A stretch of DNA of 64,000 nt from positions 124,001-188,000 of the forward strand of contig NZ_JACIDS010000006.1 in the NCBI RefSeq assembly GCF_014196455.1. The letters run 5' to 3'. Position numbers and translations under genes: made by a program. The notes beneath the pieces are model-generated. The model was not told where the DNA came from. It did not search any database and saw nothing but the letters and a program-made list of their open reading frames with translations. This stretch comes from Kaistia hirudinis (GTDB lineage: Bacteria > Pseudomonadota > Alphaproteobacteria > Rhizobiales > Kaistiaceae). Every line of letters begins with the position of its first letter. The stretch's first letter is position 1. Below, in pieces: positions 8,114-16,295 of the stretch.

Positions 8114-9256
8114 TCAGGCGACGAGCAGATGCCGCGCGTCGGGCGTGAAGCGGGCGAGCTGCTCGATGTCGAGCTCGATGCCGAGGCCGGGGAGCTGCGG
8201 AATCTCGACATGGCCTTCCGCGTCGAGCGTCCAGCCGCCGAGCTTGATGTCGTCGAGATAGGGCGAGCCGCCGATATATTCGACGAGTTCGGCCGAGGGG
8301 ATCGCGGCGGCAAGTTGCAGATCGGCCGCGAAGCCGACGGCGGTGTTCCAGCCATGGCCGATGTAGCGGACGCCGAATTCGCTCGCCATCTGGGCGATAC
8401 GGATCTGCTCCGAAATGCCGCCGACCTTGGTGACGTCGGGCTGGACGATGTCGAGCGCGCCGCGCACGAACCAGGGCAGATAGGTCTTGCGCCGCGTCAG
8501 GCATTCGCCGGTCGCGATCGGCACCGGGCTCTGGGCGCGGAGCACGACGAAATCGTCGATCGCCTCGGGCCGCAGCGCCTCCTCGAACCAGTAGACTTCA
8601 TAGTCCTTGACCATCTCGGCGGTGCGGAGCGCCCAGCGGAGCCCATTCGGCCAGAACGCGTCGGAGGCGCCGGGATCGACCATCAGCAGGCAGTCGTCGC
8701 CCGCGCCCTCGCGGGCCGCACGCACGATCTCCTCGTCGAGCTTGTAGCTGTCGCGCCGCCCCATCGGGCCCCAGCCGATCTTGATCGCCTTGAAGCCGGC
8801 AGCACGGAACTCGGCCGCACGCTCGCGCATCAGGTCCGGCATTTCCATGAGGATGGAGGCGTAGGGCTTCACCTTGGTGCGGTAGGTGCCGCCGAGCAGG
8901 CGGCCGACCGGCTGGCCCGTCACCTTGCCGAGAATATCCCAGAGCGCGATGTCGATGCCGGAAATGGCGTGGGTGAGCGTGCCGCCCATGCCCATCCAGA
9001 ACGTGTTCTGGTGCAGCTTCTCGGAAACGCGCATCGGCTCCAGCGCATTCTCCCCGAGATAGAGCGGCTCCAGCACCTCGAGCGCCGCCTTCACGAGACG
9101 CGCATCGGTGAAGACGCTGCCGAGTCCCACGACGCCCTCGTCGGTGTGCACGGCGATCAGGGCGTGGACCGAGTCGTTCGGCTTGATCTCGTTGGACCAC
9201 CCGCCTTTGGGTGTTTCGCCGAACAGGCCGGTGGAACGGATCGACGTGATCTTCAT
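8114..9256 (-). CDS. Mandelate racemase/muconate lactonizing (enolase superfamily) enzyme 2
   Basis: 380-residue enolase-superfamily enzyme. MKITSIRSTGLFGET opens the capping domain. FKAIKIGWGPMG, LMVDPGASD, WFEEAL and IATGECL give the barrel lysine and the Asp-Glu-Glu metal ligands, and RYIGHGWNTAVG is the likely catalytic-His segment. It is clearly a paralogue of the next gene (shared KxGWGP and FEE motifs) but is divergent in sequence, so the two probably act on different sugar acids or stereoisomers. The nearby SDR could oxidise the sugar to its lactone before dehydration. Start ATG at 9254-9256 with a GAGGAAACC Shine-Dalgarno. Confidence 0.9.
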   Translation of the reverse strand: MKITSIRSTGLFGETPKGGWSNEIKPNDSVHALIAVHTDEGVVGLGSVFTDARLVKAALEVLEPLYLGENALEPMRVSEKLHQNTFWMGMGGTLTHAISGIDIALWDILGKVTGQPVGRLLGGTYRTKVKPYASILMEMPDLMRERAAEFRAAGFKAIKIGWGPMGRRDSYKLDEEIVRAAREGAGDDCLLMVDPGASDAFWPNGLRWALRTAEMVKDYEVYWFEEALRPEAIDDFVVLRAQSPVPIATGECLTRRKTYLPWFVRGALDIVQPDVTKVGGISEQIRIAQMASEFGVRYIGHGWNTAVGFAADLQLAAAIPSAELVEYIGGSPYLDDIKLGGWTLDAEGHVEIPQLPGLGIELDIEQLARFTPDARHLLVA

Positions 9257-9309
9257 GGTTTCCTCGAGGTCTGGCGTCTTGTCATGATGGGTGAAGGGGA
9301 AGGCCTGCG

Positions 9310-10080
9310 TCAGAAGGTGGCCGAGATGCCGCCGTCGACGAGCAGGACCTGGCCGGTCACGTAGCGGCTGTCCGTGGAGCAGAAGAAGCTGGCAGCGTCG
9401 GCGACATCCTCGGGCGAGCCCGGGCGCCGCAGCGGGATGCGGCCATATTTGATGTAGATGTCGTTGAACCAGTCCGTCTCATGCTCGTGGCCCGATCCAT
9501 CCGGCAGGAGCGCCATGCGCGTGTCGATGAAGCCCGGCGCGAGCGCATTGACCGTGATGCCGTCGCTGCCGAGGTCGCAGGCGAGCGCCCGCGTCAGATT
9601 GACGATGCCGCCCTTGGCTGCGGCGTAGGGGACGCTGTCGCGGGCGCCGCGCACGCCGAGGATCGAGGCGATGTTCAGGATGCGGCCGGCGGCGGAGCGG
9701 CGGATCAGCGGCAGGAGCGCCAGCGTGACGCCGAGCGCGCCATCGAGATTGACGCTCTGGACCTTGCGGAAGCGATCCATGTCGAGCGCGTCGAGCGGCG
9801 TCGCGTCGAGAATGGCGGCATTGTTGACGAGCACGTCGCACCGCCCGAAGCGCTGCTCGACCTCGGCAGCGAGACGCGCCAGCGCCGCCGTGTCGGTGAT
9901 GTCGACGCCGACGGCCACGTTGCGTCCGCCAAGTTCGGCCGCAACGGCTTCCGCCTCCGGCAGGTCGATATCGGCCACGACCACCGTCGCTCCGTCGCGA
10001 ACGAGGCGGCGGGCGATGGCTGCTCCGATGCCGCGGCCGGCTCCGGTAACGACGGCGATCCGTTCGGTTTCCAGCGTCAC
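9310..10080 (-). CDS. Short-chain dehydrogenase/reductase (SDR)
   Basis: 256-residue classical SDR. The NAD(P)-binding glycine motif TGAGRGIG is at about residues 12-19, an acidic residue after strand 2 (VVVADID) suggests NAD preference, NNAA is near residue 87, the catalytic Ser is in NIASILG and YAAAK carries the Tyr/Lys pair. The C-terminus VTGQVLLVDGG is typical. It probably oxidises a sugar or sugar acid feeding the two adjacent enolase-superfamily enzymes (inference from context). The ATG overlaps the GntR gene's TGA (ATGA), so regulator and enzyme are translationally coupled. Confidence 0.92.
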   Translation of the reverse strand: MTLETERIAVVTGAGRGIGAAIARRLVRDGATVVVADIDLPEAEAVAAELGGRNVAVGVDITDTAALARLAAEVEQRFGRCDVLVNNAAILDATPLDALDMDRFRKVQSVNLDGALGVTLALLPLIRRSAAGRILNIASILGVRGARDSVPYAAAKGGIVNLTRALACDLGSDGITVNALAPGFIDTRMALLPDGSGHEHETDWFNDIYIKYGRIPLRRPGSPEDVADAASFFCSTDSRYVTGQVLLVDGGISATF

Positions 10081-10790
10081 GGCGACGGTCCCTTCCAGCT
10101 CTCCAGCAACAGCGAGTGCGGCCCGATGATGTGGGTGGTCAGCATCGGATCGATCTCATCCTCCTTGCCGCCGCGGAGCAGTTCGAGCAGCTCGCGATGC
10201 AGCTTCACTTCCTCGGGCGGGCTCTCAGCGCGGATCCATTCGCGGCAGAACACGATCAGGAGATGCGGCGAGAGGCCCTCCCAGATCCGCTCGGCCATCT
10301 TGTTCTGGGCGATGCGCGCCACCGTGCGGTGGAACTCGACATCGAGCTGGCCGACGGCGATGTGGTCGCGCACGCCCGCGACATCGGTCATCGCGTCGAG
10401 CACGGCCTCCAGCGGCGCGAGCAGCGCGGGGTTATCGCGGGCGCGGCGCATGGCATGGCGGAAGGTGACCTTCTCGATCGCCAGGCGCACTTCGTAGATC
10501 TCGTTGATGCGCTCGTCGGAGAAATCGGCGACGCGCATGCCGCGCAGTTCGCTCGGCTCGAGAATGCCCTGCAGCTGGAGCTTCTGCATCGCCTCGCGGC
10601 CGGGGACACGGCTCACATTCATGCCGGCGGCGATCTCCGCCTCGGTGATGCGATCGCCCGGGCGCTTCTCGCCATAGACGATGGACATGATGATGCGGTC
10701 GGCGATCTCGTCGGGAATCGTGCGGGCCCGCTCAATCGGGCGGAAGAAACGCGGCGCAGAGGAAGGGTCAAGCTTGGCAACGCGGGCCAT
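10077..10790 (-). CDS. GntR-family regulator, FCD (FadR-like) type
   Basis: 237 residues: an N-terminal winged helix-turn-helix (about 25-90, GDRITEAEIAAGMNVSRVPG) and a helical FCD ligand-binding domain with YEVRLAIEKV and the metal-binding DVEFHRTVARIAQN. It sits in the middle of the minus-strand block, between the ABC transporter genes and the catabolic enzymes. A 17-base imperfect palindrome (CAGTATAC...) occupies the 59-base gap before it, and a related site lies upstream of the binding-protein gene at 17951. It therefore probably controls the whole block, most likely as a sugar-acid-responsive repressor. Confidence 0.92.
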   Translation of the reverse strand: MARVAKLDPSSAPRFFRPIERARTIPDEIADRIIMSIVYGEKRPGDRITEAEIAAGMNVSRVPGREAMQKLQLQGILEPSELRGMRVADFSDERINEIYEVRLAIEKVTFRHAMRRARDNPALLAPLEAVLDAMTDVAGVRDHIAVGQLDVEFHRTVARIAQNKMAERIWEGLSPHLLIVFCREWIRAESPPEEVKLHRELLELLRGGKEDEIDPMLTTHIIGPHSLLLESWKGPSP

Positions 10791-10830
10791 GGCTCAGTAT
10801 CCGAATGGGGGAAGGGAAAATCGAGCGTTC

Positions 10831-10847
10831 CAGTATACGATAGACTG
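10831..10847. promoter_or_regulatory. Candidate GntR/FCD operator upstream of the gntR-type gene
   Basis: CAGTATACGATAGACTG is an imperfect 17-base palindrome (CAGT/ACTG ends, 6 of 8 pairs match). It lies directly after the DppF-like stop codon and about 40 bases before the GntR ATG. It shares CAGTATAC with the site at 17948-17963. Confidence 0.45.
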
Positions 10848-10849
10848 TA

Positions 10850-11683
10850 TCAAGCCAAGCGCGCCCCCTCGTGACCGGCCGGACGCAGGCCGAGGCGCGG
10901 TTCGCCGCGCCGCGAATGATCGGGAATGGCGGCGAGGAGGCCGCGCGTATAGTCGCTTTCCGGTGCGCCGAACACGCGCTCGACAGGCCCCTGCTCGACG
11001 ATCTCGCCGCGATACATGACGACGACGCGGTCGCAGAGGTAGCGAATGACGCGGAGGTCATGGGAGATGAAGATCAGGCTCAGACCGAGCGAAGCCTGAA
11101 GCTCCGTCAGCAGCGTCAGCACCTGTGCCTGCACCGAAACGTCGAGGCCGGAGACGATCTCGTCGCAGATCAGCACGCGGGGCCGGATCATCAGGGCGCG
11201 CGCCAGGCTGACGCGCTGGCGCTGGCCGCCCGAGAGCTGGGAGGGCAGGCGATCGGCGATGAAGCCCTGCAGCCCGACCAGCGACAGGGCCTCGCGTACG
11301 CGCTCCGCCCGCTCCGATTTGTCGCCGATGCCATGGACGAGCAGCGGCTCGGCCAGTGCCTCGCCGATCCGCATCGTCGGACAGAGCGAAGTGTAGGGAT
11401 CCTGGAAGACGTATTGGACGTCGCGCCGCAGCGCCTTCCAGTCCGCCTTGGTCGCGACCGGCTTGCCATCGTGCAGCACCGTGCCGGAGGAGGCGGTCTC
11501 GATGCCGATCAGGATGCGCGAAAAGGTCGTCTTGCCGCAGCCGGACTCGCCGACGAGGCCGACGATCTCGCCGCGATCGGCCGCGACGGTGACGTCGCCG
11601 ACCGCGCGCACTTCGTGCTTCTGGCCGCCGCGCCGCGTCGTGAAGGTCTTGACGATGTTGCGGCCTTCGAGAATGGCGGTCAT
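10850..11683 (-). CDS. Peptide/oligosaccharide ABC transporter ATP-binding protein (DppF/OppF-like)
   Basis: 277-residue ATPase. Walker A GESGCGKT (45-52), VFQDPYTSL Q-loop, signature LSGGQRQRV (about 150-158), Walker B VLICDEIVSGLDVSVQAQ (about 170-187) and H-loop FISHDLRVI are present. The usual DEPxSxLD is DEIVSGLD, an Ile for Pro change just after the catalytic Glu. The GLLAAIPDH C-terminus is the OppF/DppF dimer tail. It pairs with the upstream DppD-like ATPase, overlapping it by ATGA, to drive the two Dpp-type permeases. The transport substrate is unknown; the family carries peptides but also oligosaccharides, opines and glycosides. Confidence 0.92.
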   Translation of the reverse strand: MTAILEGRNIVKTFTTRRGGQKHEVRAVGDVTVAADRGEIVGLVGESGCGKTTFSRILIGIETASSGTVLHDGKPVATKADWKALRRDVQYVFQDPYTSLCPTMRIGEALAEPLLVHGIGDKSERAERVREALSLVGLQGFIADRLPSQLSGGQRQRVSLARALMIRPRVLICDEIVSGLDVSVQAQVLTLLTELQASLGLSLIFISHDLRVIRYLCDRVVVMYRGEIVEQGPVERVFGAPESDYTRGLLAAIPDHSRRGEPRLGLRPAGHEGARLA

Positions 11684-12678
11684 TGCACGCCTCCGATTCC
11701 GTCCTGCGCGAAGCGATGGCAGGCCACGAAATGGCCACCGCCGCAGGCGGTCCAGTCCGGCTTGGCGCTGTCGCAGCGCCCGCTGACGACGACGGGGCAG
11801 CGGCTGCGGAACGGCGCGCCGGCACCGATTTCGTCGAGCGCCGGGACCTGGCCCGGGATCGGCTTCAGCGGATGGGCGCGCGAGCTTTCCAGCGTCGGCG
11901 CCGAGTTGAGCAGCCCGATCGTATAGGGGTGGCTCGGCCGATCGAGCACCTCGCGGACCGGGCCGCGCTCGACGGCGTGGCCGGCATACATGACGAGCAC
12001 CTCGTCGCCGATTTCCGGTGCCAGTCCGAGATCATGCGTGACGAAGACGATCGAGATGCCGAGCTCTTCCTTCAGCGAGCGCAGCAGGCCGATGATCTGC
12101 GCCTGGATCGAGACGTCGAGATTGGTGGTGGCCTCGTCGGCGACGATCAGCTTGGGACCGCAGGCGAGCGCGAGCGCGATCGCCACGCGCTGGCGCAGCC
12201 CGCCGGAGAGCTCGATCGGATAGGCGCGCATGCGCCGCTCGGGCTCGGGAAAGCCGACCTGGTTGAGGACCTCGATCGCCCGGCGCTCGGCCTCGGCCCG
12301 CGTCACGGACCGGTGCGCGCGCACCACATCGACGATCTGGCGCCCGACCGGCATGAGCGGATTGAGGGCCGCCGCCGGATCCTGGAACACCATGGCGATC
12401 TCGGCGCCGCGGACCTTCATCCAGTCGCGAGCCGAGGATTTCAGCAGGTCGCGCCCCTCCCAGAAGATGCCCTGGCCCGAGACGGCACCGGGCGCGGGGA
12501 CGATGCCGAGCAGCGCCTGGCAGGCCATGGACTTGCCGGAGCCGGACTCGCCGACGATGACGAGGCACTGGCCCGAACCGACGGCGAAGGAGACATCGTT
12601 CACGACCTTGAGCGGCCCCTCCGCGCCGGGAAAGGCGATCGTGACGTGCTCGAAACGAAGGGCGGGATCAGCGGACAT
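11680..12678 (-). CDS. Peptide/oligosaccharide ABC transporter ATP-binding protein (DppD/OppD-like)
   Basis: 332 residues. Walker A GESGSGKS (43-50), VFQDPAAALNPL, signature LSGGLRQRV (158-166), Walker B LIVADEATTNLDVSIQAQ (178-195) and VTHDLGL are present. The Walker B region reads DEATTNLD instead of DEPTTALD, echoing the Pro loss in its partner ATPase. The C-terminus contains the OppD/DppD cysteine-rich segment (SRCPVVVSGRCDSAKP...ACHRF), which in relatives binds an Fe-S cluster. The start ATG (12676-12678) shares one base with the TGA of the preceding permease (TGATG). A longer frame upstream is just the antisense extension and was rejected. Confidence 0.92.
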   Translation of the reverse strand: MSADPALRFEHVTIAFPGAEGPLKVVNDVSFAVGSGQCLVIVGESGSGKSMACQALLGIVPAPGAVSGQGIFWEGRDLLKSSARDWMKVRGAEIAMVFQDPAAALNPLMPVGRQIVDVVRAHRSVTRAEAERRAIEVLNQVGFPEPERRMRAYPIELSGGLRQRVAIALALACGPKLIVADEATTNLDVSIQAQIIGLLRSLKEELGISIVFVTHDLGLAPEIGDEVLVMYAGHAVERGPVREVLDRPSHPYTIGLLNSAPTLESSRAHPLKPIPGQVPALDEIGAGAPFRSRCPVVVSGRCDSAKPDWTACGGGHFVACHRFAQDGIGGVQ

Positions 12679-13550
12679 CAGCGCACGCCCTTCGCATTGA
12701 AGCGGCGCTGCAGGCCGTCGCCGATGAGCACCAGGGCCAGAGAGGTCAGCACCAGCGCGACGCCGGGCAGCGCCGTCATCCACCAGGCCGAGGTGATGTA
12801 GTTCTTGCCGTCGAGCATGATGCCGCCCCAGGACGGGGTCGGCGGCTGCACGCCCATGCCGAGAAAGGACAGGGTCGCCTCGAACACGATCATGGCGGCC
12901 ATCTGCATTGCGGCCAGCACGATGAGGCTCGGAATGATCGTGGGCAGCACATGCTTGAGCGCCACGCGCATCTTCGGCACGCCGAGCACGGCGGCGGCCT
13001 TCACATAGTCCTTGCCGCGTTCCTGGAGCGCGATGCCGCGCACGACCCGCGCCGCGCCCGCCCAGCCGGCCAGCACCATGAGCAGTATCAGCACCGGGAT
13101 CGACGGCCTGACGGCGCTGGTGACCGCGATGGCCAGGAGCACATAGGGAAAGGCGAGCTGGATATCGATGAGGCGGCTGACCGCGACCTCGACGAAGCGG
13201 TTGCCGAACGCGCCGAGCAGACCCATGGCCGTGCCGAACGCCAGCGATCCGATCATGCCGATCCCGGCGACGGTGAGCGAGACGCGCCCGCCATAGAGCA
13301 CGCGGCTGAACACGTCGCGACCGACGCCATCGGTCCCGAAGAAATGGGCAAAGGACGGCGGCTTGCGCACGGCCGACAGATCGATGGTCGTCGGGCCATA
13401 GGGCGCGATGACCGGCGCGAGCACGGCGGACAGGATGGCGAGCCCGAGGATCGCCGCGCCGATCACGATCGGCGGGTTGAGGGCCGCCCTCCAGGCTCGG
13501 TGCGGGGCAGGTCGGGGGGCTTGCATCGCGATCGCCGTCACGGTTGTCAT
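12678..13550 (-). CDS. Peptide/oligosaccharide ABC permease (DppC-like)
   Basis: 290-residue inner-membrane permease. An N-terminal helix (IVIGAAILGLAILSAVLAPV) and about five further helices are present. HFFGTDGVGRDVFSRVLYGGR is the DppC hallmark, and the EAA loop lies in the region around VKAAAVLGVPKMRVALKHVLP. I place the start at MTTVTAIAM (13548-13550) because its ATG overlaps the TGA of the upstream deacetylase gene (ATGA), whereas the longer frame adds an implausible Arg/Pro-rich lead. It forms the membrane channel with the DppB-like protein two genes upstream; the two permease genes are split by a LmbE-type deacetylase gene. Confidence 0.9.
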   Translation of the reverse strand: MTTVTAIAMQAPRPAPHRAWRAALNPPIVIGAAILGLAILSAVLAPVIAPYGPTTIDLSAVRKPPSFAHFFGTDGVGRDVFSRVLYGGRVSLTVAGIGMIGSLAFGTAMGLLGAFGNRFVEVAVSRLIDIQLAFPYVLLAIAVTSAVRPSIPVLILLMVLAGWAGAARVVRGIALQERGKDYVKAAAVLGVPKMRVALKHVLPTIIPSLIVLAAMQMAAMIVFEATLSFLGMGVQPPTPSWGGIMLDGKNYITSAWWMTALPGVALVLTSLALVLIGDGLQRRFNAKGVR

Positions 13551-14260
13551 GCCAGATTCGGGAGGAGCGCCGGCGAGCCCGTCCGGGGATAGGTCTTGAG
13601 CTCGCGGAACCCTTCCGCATAGCCGCAATCGGCGACGGCGCCGCGAATGCCGCTGACGCGCTCCATCAGGTCGGTGATGGAGGCATCCTCGTAGATCGCG
13701 CGGATCCAGGTGTCCTGGCTCTCATGGCAGCGCAGCATGCGGCGCTTGGTGTCGATCACGGAGGAGATGTCGACATAGCATTCGGGCTCGAAGCCGACGC
13801 CCGCGCAATTGTCCATATAGAAGACGTGCGGGATCTTCGGGCAGTGCGGCAGCGCGGTCTCGACGAGGCGCACCGAGGCGGGGATGCGGCAATCCTCGGC
13901 GATCTGGCCCGCGATGCGATGATCGGGGTGATAGTCGTTCAGCGAATGGATGAACATCACGTCGGGCTGCGCGCGGCGGATCGCGTCGAGGAAGACCGTG
14001 CGCGTCGGGCGGTCGTTGAACAGCCACTCGTCGTCGAAATTCATCCAGATCAGCTCGGCGCCGATGATCGCGCAGGAGGCCTCCTGCTCCTTGCGCCGGA
14101 TCGCGCCGATCTCGTCACGCGTATGAGTGGGCGAGCCGACATTGCCATTGGTGGCGACGGCCATGAACACCTTGTGGCCGGCCGCCGCATAGAGCGCCAG
14201 CGTGCCGGCGCACTGCATCTCGATGTCGTCCGGATGGGCTCCGATGGCGAGGATGTTCAT
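13547..14260 (-). CDS. LmbE/PIG-L family deacetylase
   Basis: 237-residue zinc-dependent hydrolase of the LmbE/PIG-L (MshB, BshB) family. GAHPDDIEMQCAGTLALYA near the N-terminus carries the HPDD zinc/catalytic motif, and SLNDYHPDHRIAG (about residues 117-129) has the second HxxH-like zinc ligand site. Family members remove N-acetyl groups from GlcNAc-containing glycosides. The gene is embedded between the two permease genes, overlapping both by ATGA, so it is expressed with the importer. It probably deacylates the imported compound in the cytoplasm (inference). No signal peptide is seen. Confidence 0.92.
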   Translation of the reverse strand: MNILAIGAHPDDIEMQCAGTLALYAAAGHKVFMAVATNGNVGSPTHTRDEIGAIRRKEQEASCAIIGAELIWMNFDDEWLFNDRPTRTVFLDAIRRAQPDVMFIHSLNDYHPDHRIAGQIAEDCRIPASVRLVETALPHCPKIPHVFYMDNCAGVGFEPECYVDISSVIDTKRRMLRCHESQDTWIRAIYEDASITDLMERVSGIRGAVADCGYAEGFRELKTYPRTGSPALLPNLA

Positions 14261-15183
14261 GGCTGCTCCAGACGAATGCGCGGATCGATCCAGCCGTAGA
14301 GAAGGTCGATCAGCAGGTTGACGAGGACGAAGGTGGTGGCCGTGACGATCGTGATGCCCTGGATGAGCGGATAGTCGCGGGCGTTGAGCGCGACGAGCGC
14401 GAGCTCGCCAATGCCGGGGAAGTTGAAGACGACTTCGGCCACGATGACGCCGCCGAGCAGATAGCCGATGTCGACGCCGGTGACCGTGATCAGCGGCAGG
14501 CAGGCATTGCGCAGCGCATAGACGAAGACGATGCGCCGCTCGCGGAGGCCGAAGGCATGCGCGGTGCGGATGAAATCCTGGCGCAGCGTCGCCTCCATCG
14601 CGGCGCGGAGCACGCGGAGCTGCGTCGGCAGGATCGAGAGCGAGACGGCGATCGCCGGCAGCACGAGGCTCAAGGGGCCGGAGAATCCGCCGGAAGGAAA
14701 CCATTTCAGCGTGATCGAGAAGATGAGGACGAGCACCACGCCGAACCAGAACACCGGCGCCGCCTGTCCGAACGCGGCGAGCGCCGAGGAGAGCCAGCCC
14801 CAGAAGGAATTCGGACGTAGCGCGGCCATCGATCCGAGCACGATGGCGAGCGTCAGCGAAATGGCGAGCGCCGTTGCCGCGAGCAGCAGCGTCTTCGGCA
14901 GAGCGCGCGCGATGAGATCGATCACCGGCTCCTGGAAGCGGAACGAATTGCCGAGATCACCCTTCGCTACGCCGGCAAAGAAACTGCCGAGCTGCGCGAT
15001 CACTGGACGGTCGGTGCCGAAATCCTTGCGATATTGCTCGATCACGTCGGGCCGGGCGAAGACGGGCGCCCGGATGCGCGCCGGATCGCCGGCCGAGAGC
15101 CGCAGGATCAGGAAGACGCTGACGGCGATGAAGAAGATGATGAACGCGGCCTGGAGGACACGTCCGAGGACGAAGCTCTGCAT
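14257..15183 (-). CDS. Peptide/oligosaccharide ABC permease (DppB-like)
   Basis: 308-residue inner-membrane permease. The first helix (VLQAAFIIFFIAVSVFLILR) is followed by a periplasmic loop with GTDRPVIAQ and GDLGNSFRFQEPV, typical of DppB, then five helices. The cytoplasmic EAA loop is around DFIRTAHAFGLRERRIVFVY, and the C-terminus (LLIDLLYGWIDPRIRL) matches the family signature for the end of OppB/DppB proteins. It partners the DppC-like protein. The gene lies 3 bases after the methyltransferase stop (15187 versus 15183) and overlaps the deacetylase start. Confidence 0.92.
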   Translation of the reverse strand: MQSFVLGRVLQAAFIIFFIAVSVFLILRLSAGDPARIRAPVFARPDVIEQYRKDFGTDRPVIAQLGSFFAGVAKGDLGNSFRFQEPVIDLIARALPKTLLLAATALAISLTLAIVLGSMAALRPNSFWGWLSSALAAFGQAAPVFWFGVVLVLIFSITLKWFPSGGFSGPLSLVLPAIAVSLSILPTQLRVLRAAMEATLRQDFIRTAHAFGLRERRIVFVYALRNACLPLITVTGVDIGYLLGGVIVAEVVFNFPGIGELALVALNARDYPLIQGITIVTATTFVLVNLLIDLLYGWIDPRIRLEQP

Positions 15184-15186
15184 GGT

Positions 15187-16284
15187 TCATCCCGGCCCGA
15201 GTTGACGAACGCTGAAGGTTCCACGGCCCGGACGAAGCTGCCAGACCATGGTGTGATAATGCGAAGCCGGCATCGTCGCCGCGATCTCGGCCCAATGCTG
15301 CCAGGCCTGCTCTTCGGCAACCCCCGCCGCCTGCCAGAGCGCGACCAGGCCGAAAATGGCGCGATCCGAGTTGGCCGTGCTGCCGATCCAGCAGACCGTG
15401 TCGAAATCGGGCGAGCGCGCGGCCGCGACGCGCTCGGCGAGCGCCGGCGCCGCCGGTCCGCCAAAGCCCTCGCAATAGATGAGCGCCTCGCCGCGCTCGC
15501 GAAGATGCGCCGGCGCGCCGGCGAGGATCCGCTCCGCGACAATGCCACCGTCGTGCCCGCCGGCGCCACACAGAGGCAGCGCCTCATCCGGTCCCTGCGG
15601 CAGGAAGGGCGGGTTGGCGGTGATGAAATCGAAGCGCTCACCGGCTACCGGCGCATAGAGATCGCCGAAGCGCAGCGCGATGTCGCTGCGCCCGTTGATC
15701 GCGAGATTGAGCCGCGCCACCGGGATCACGGTCGGATCGAGGTCCACGGCCACCGTCTCGGCGGCCTGCGGCAGCAGGGCCATCAGCGTCGAGCCGGTGC
15801 AGAGGTCGAGATGCCGGCGGAACGGTCCGCGCCCGGACAGCATGCGGCCATACCAGAGCGATTCCGGGCCGCAATAGGGCGCGAGATCACGCTGGAAGCG
15901 CGGATGACCATGAGGTGGCGCGGCAAGGACATGACGATTGAGAAAGCTGGCCAGCAGAAGGCGGCTCGCAAGGCCGCCATCGCCGGCGACGAGAAGTCCG
16001 GCCGCTTCGAGCGTCGCGATGTCCTGCGGTCCGAGGAGCCGCTCGAGAGCGTCGCGGCGCTCCGTGCGGCCGGCAAGCAGCAGGCGGATCACGAGCGCGT
16101 CGAATGCGGGGGCCGACGCGGCGAGTTGCATCGCCGCGCGCGGGTCCCAGAACGGCCCGCCCGTGGGGCCGGGCCGCTGCAGCAAAGCGAGGTTCGCGGC
16201 GTCGGCGAGACGGCGCACGACGCCTCCCGCCTCGGTCACGACATCCGCGTCTGCCTTCATCGCAGCGGCCCCCATCACAGGCAT
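15187..16284 (-). CDS. SAM-dependent methyltransferase with NPPF motif inside the transporter operon
   Basis: About 365 residues. The C-terminal half is a class I methyltransferase: motif I HLDLCTGSTLMALL (158-171), VAVDLDPTVIPVARLNLA (179-196), and the NPPFLP catalytic tetrapeptide (224-229) typical of enzymes methylating planar nitrogens (Gln side chains or bases, as in PrmC/RsmC). The N-terminal about 150 residues form a helical or winged-helix-like region resembling the DUF7059-methyltransferase arrangement known from actinobacteria (recognition from memory, moderate). Start candidates are ATG 16284, 16275 or 16260; none has a clear ribosome site, though GGGGG precedes 16260. It lies 11 bases after the binding-protein stop and 3 before DppB, so it is co-transcribed with the importer. 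Its substrate is unknown. Confidence 0.8.
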   Translation of the reverse strand: MPVMGAAAMKADADVVTEAGGVVRRLADAANLALLQRPGPTGGPFWDPRAAMQLAASAPAFDALVIRLLLAGRTERRDALERLLGPQDIATLEAAGLLVAGDGGLASRLLLASFLNRHVLAAPPHGHPRFQRDLAPYCGPESLWYGRMLSGRGPFRRHLDLCTGSTLMALLPQAAETVAVDLDPTVIPVARLNLAINGRSDIALRFGDLYAPVAGERFDFITANPPFLPQGPDEALPLCGAGGHDGGIVAERILAGAPAHLRERGEALIYCEGFGGPAAPALAERVAAARSPDFDTVCWIGSTANSDRAIFGLVALWQAAGVAEEQAWQHWAEIAATMPASHYHTMVWQLRPGRGTFSVRQLGPG

Positions 16285-16295
16285 GATGGCGCCGG

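Noticed and set aside
6903-8504. Long minus-strand frame extending the first enolase-type enzyme upstream
   Set aside because: The extra 142 residues are Arg-rich shadow sequence of the second enzyme; ATG 8078 with a ribosome site fits the family N-terminus.
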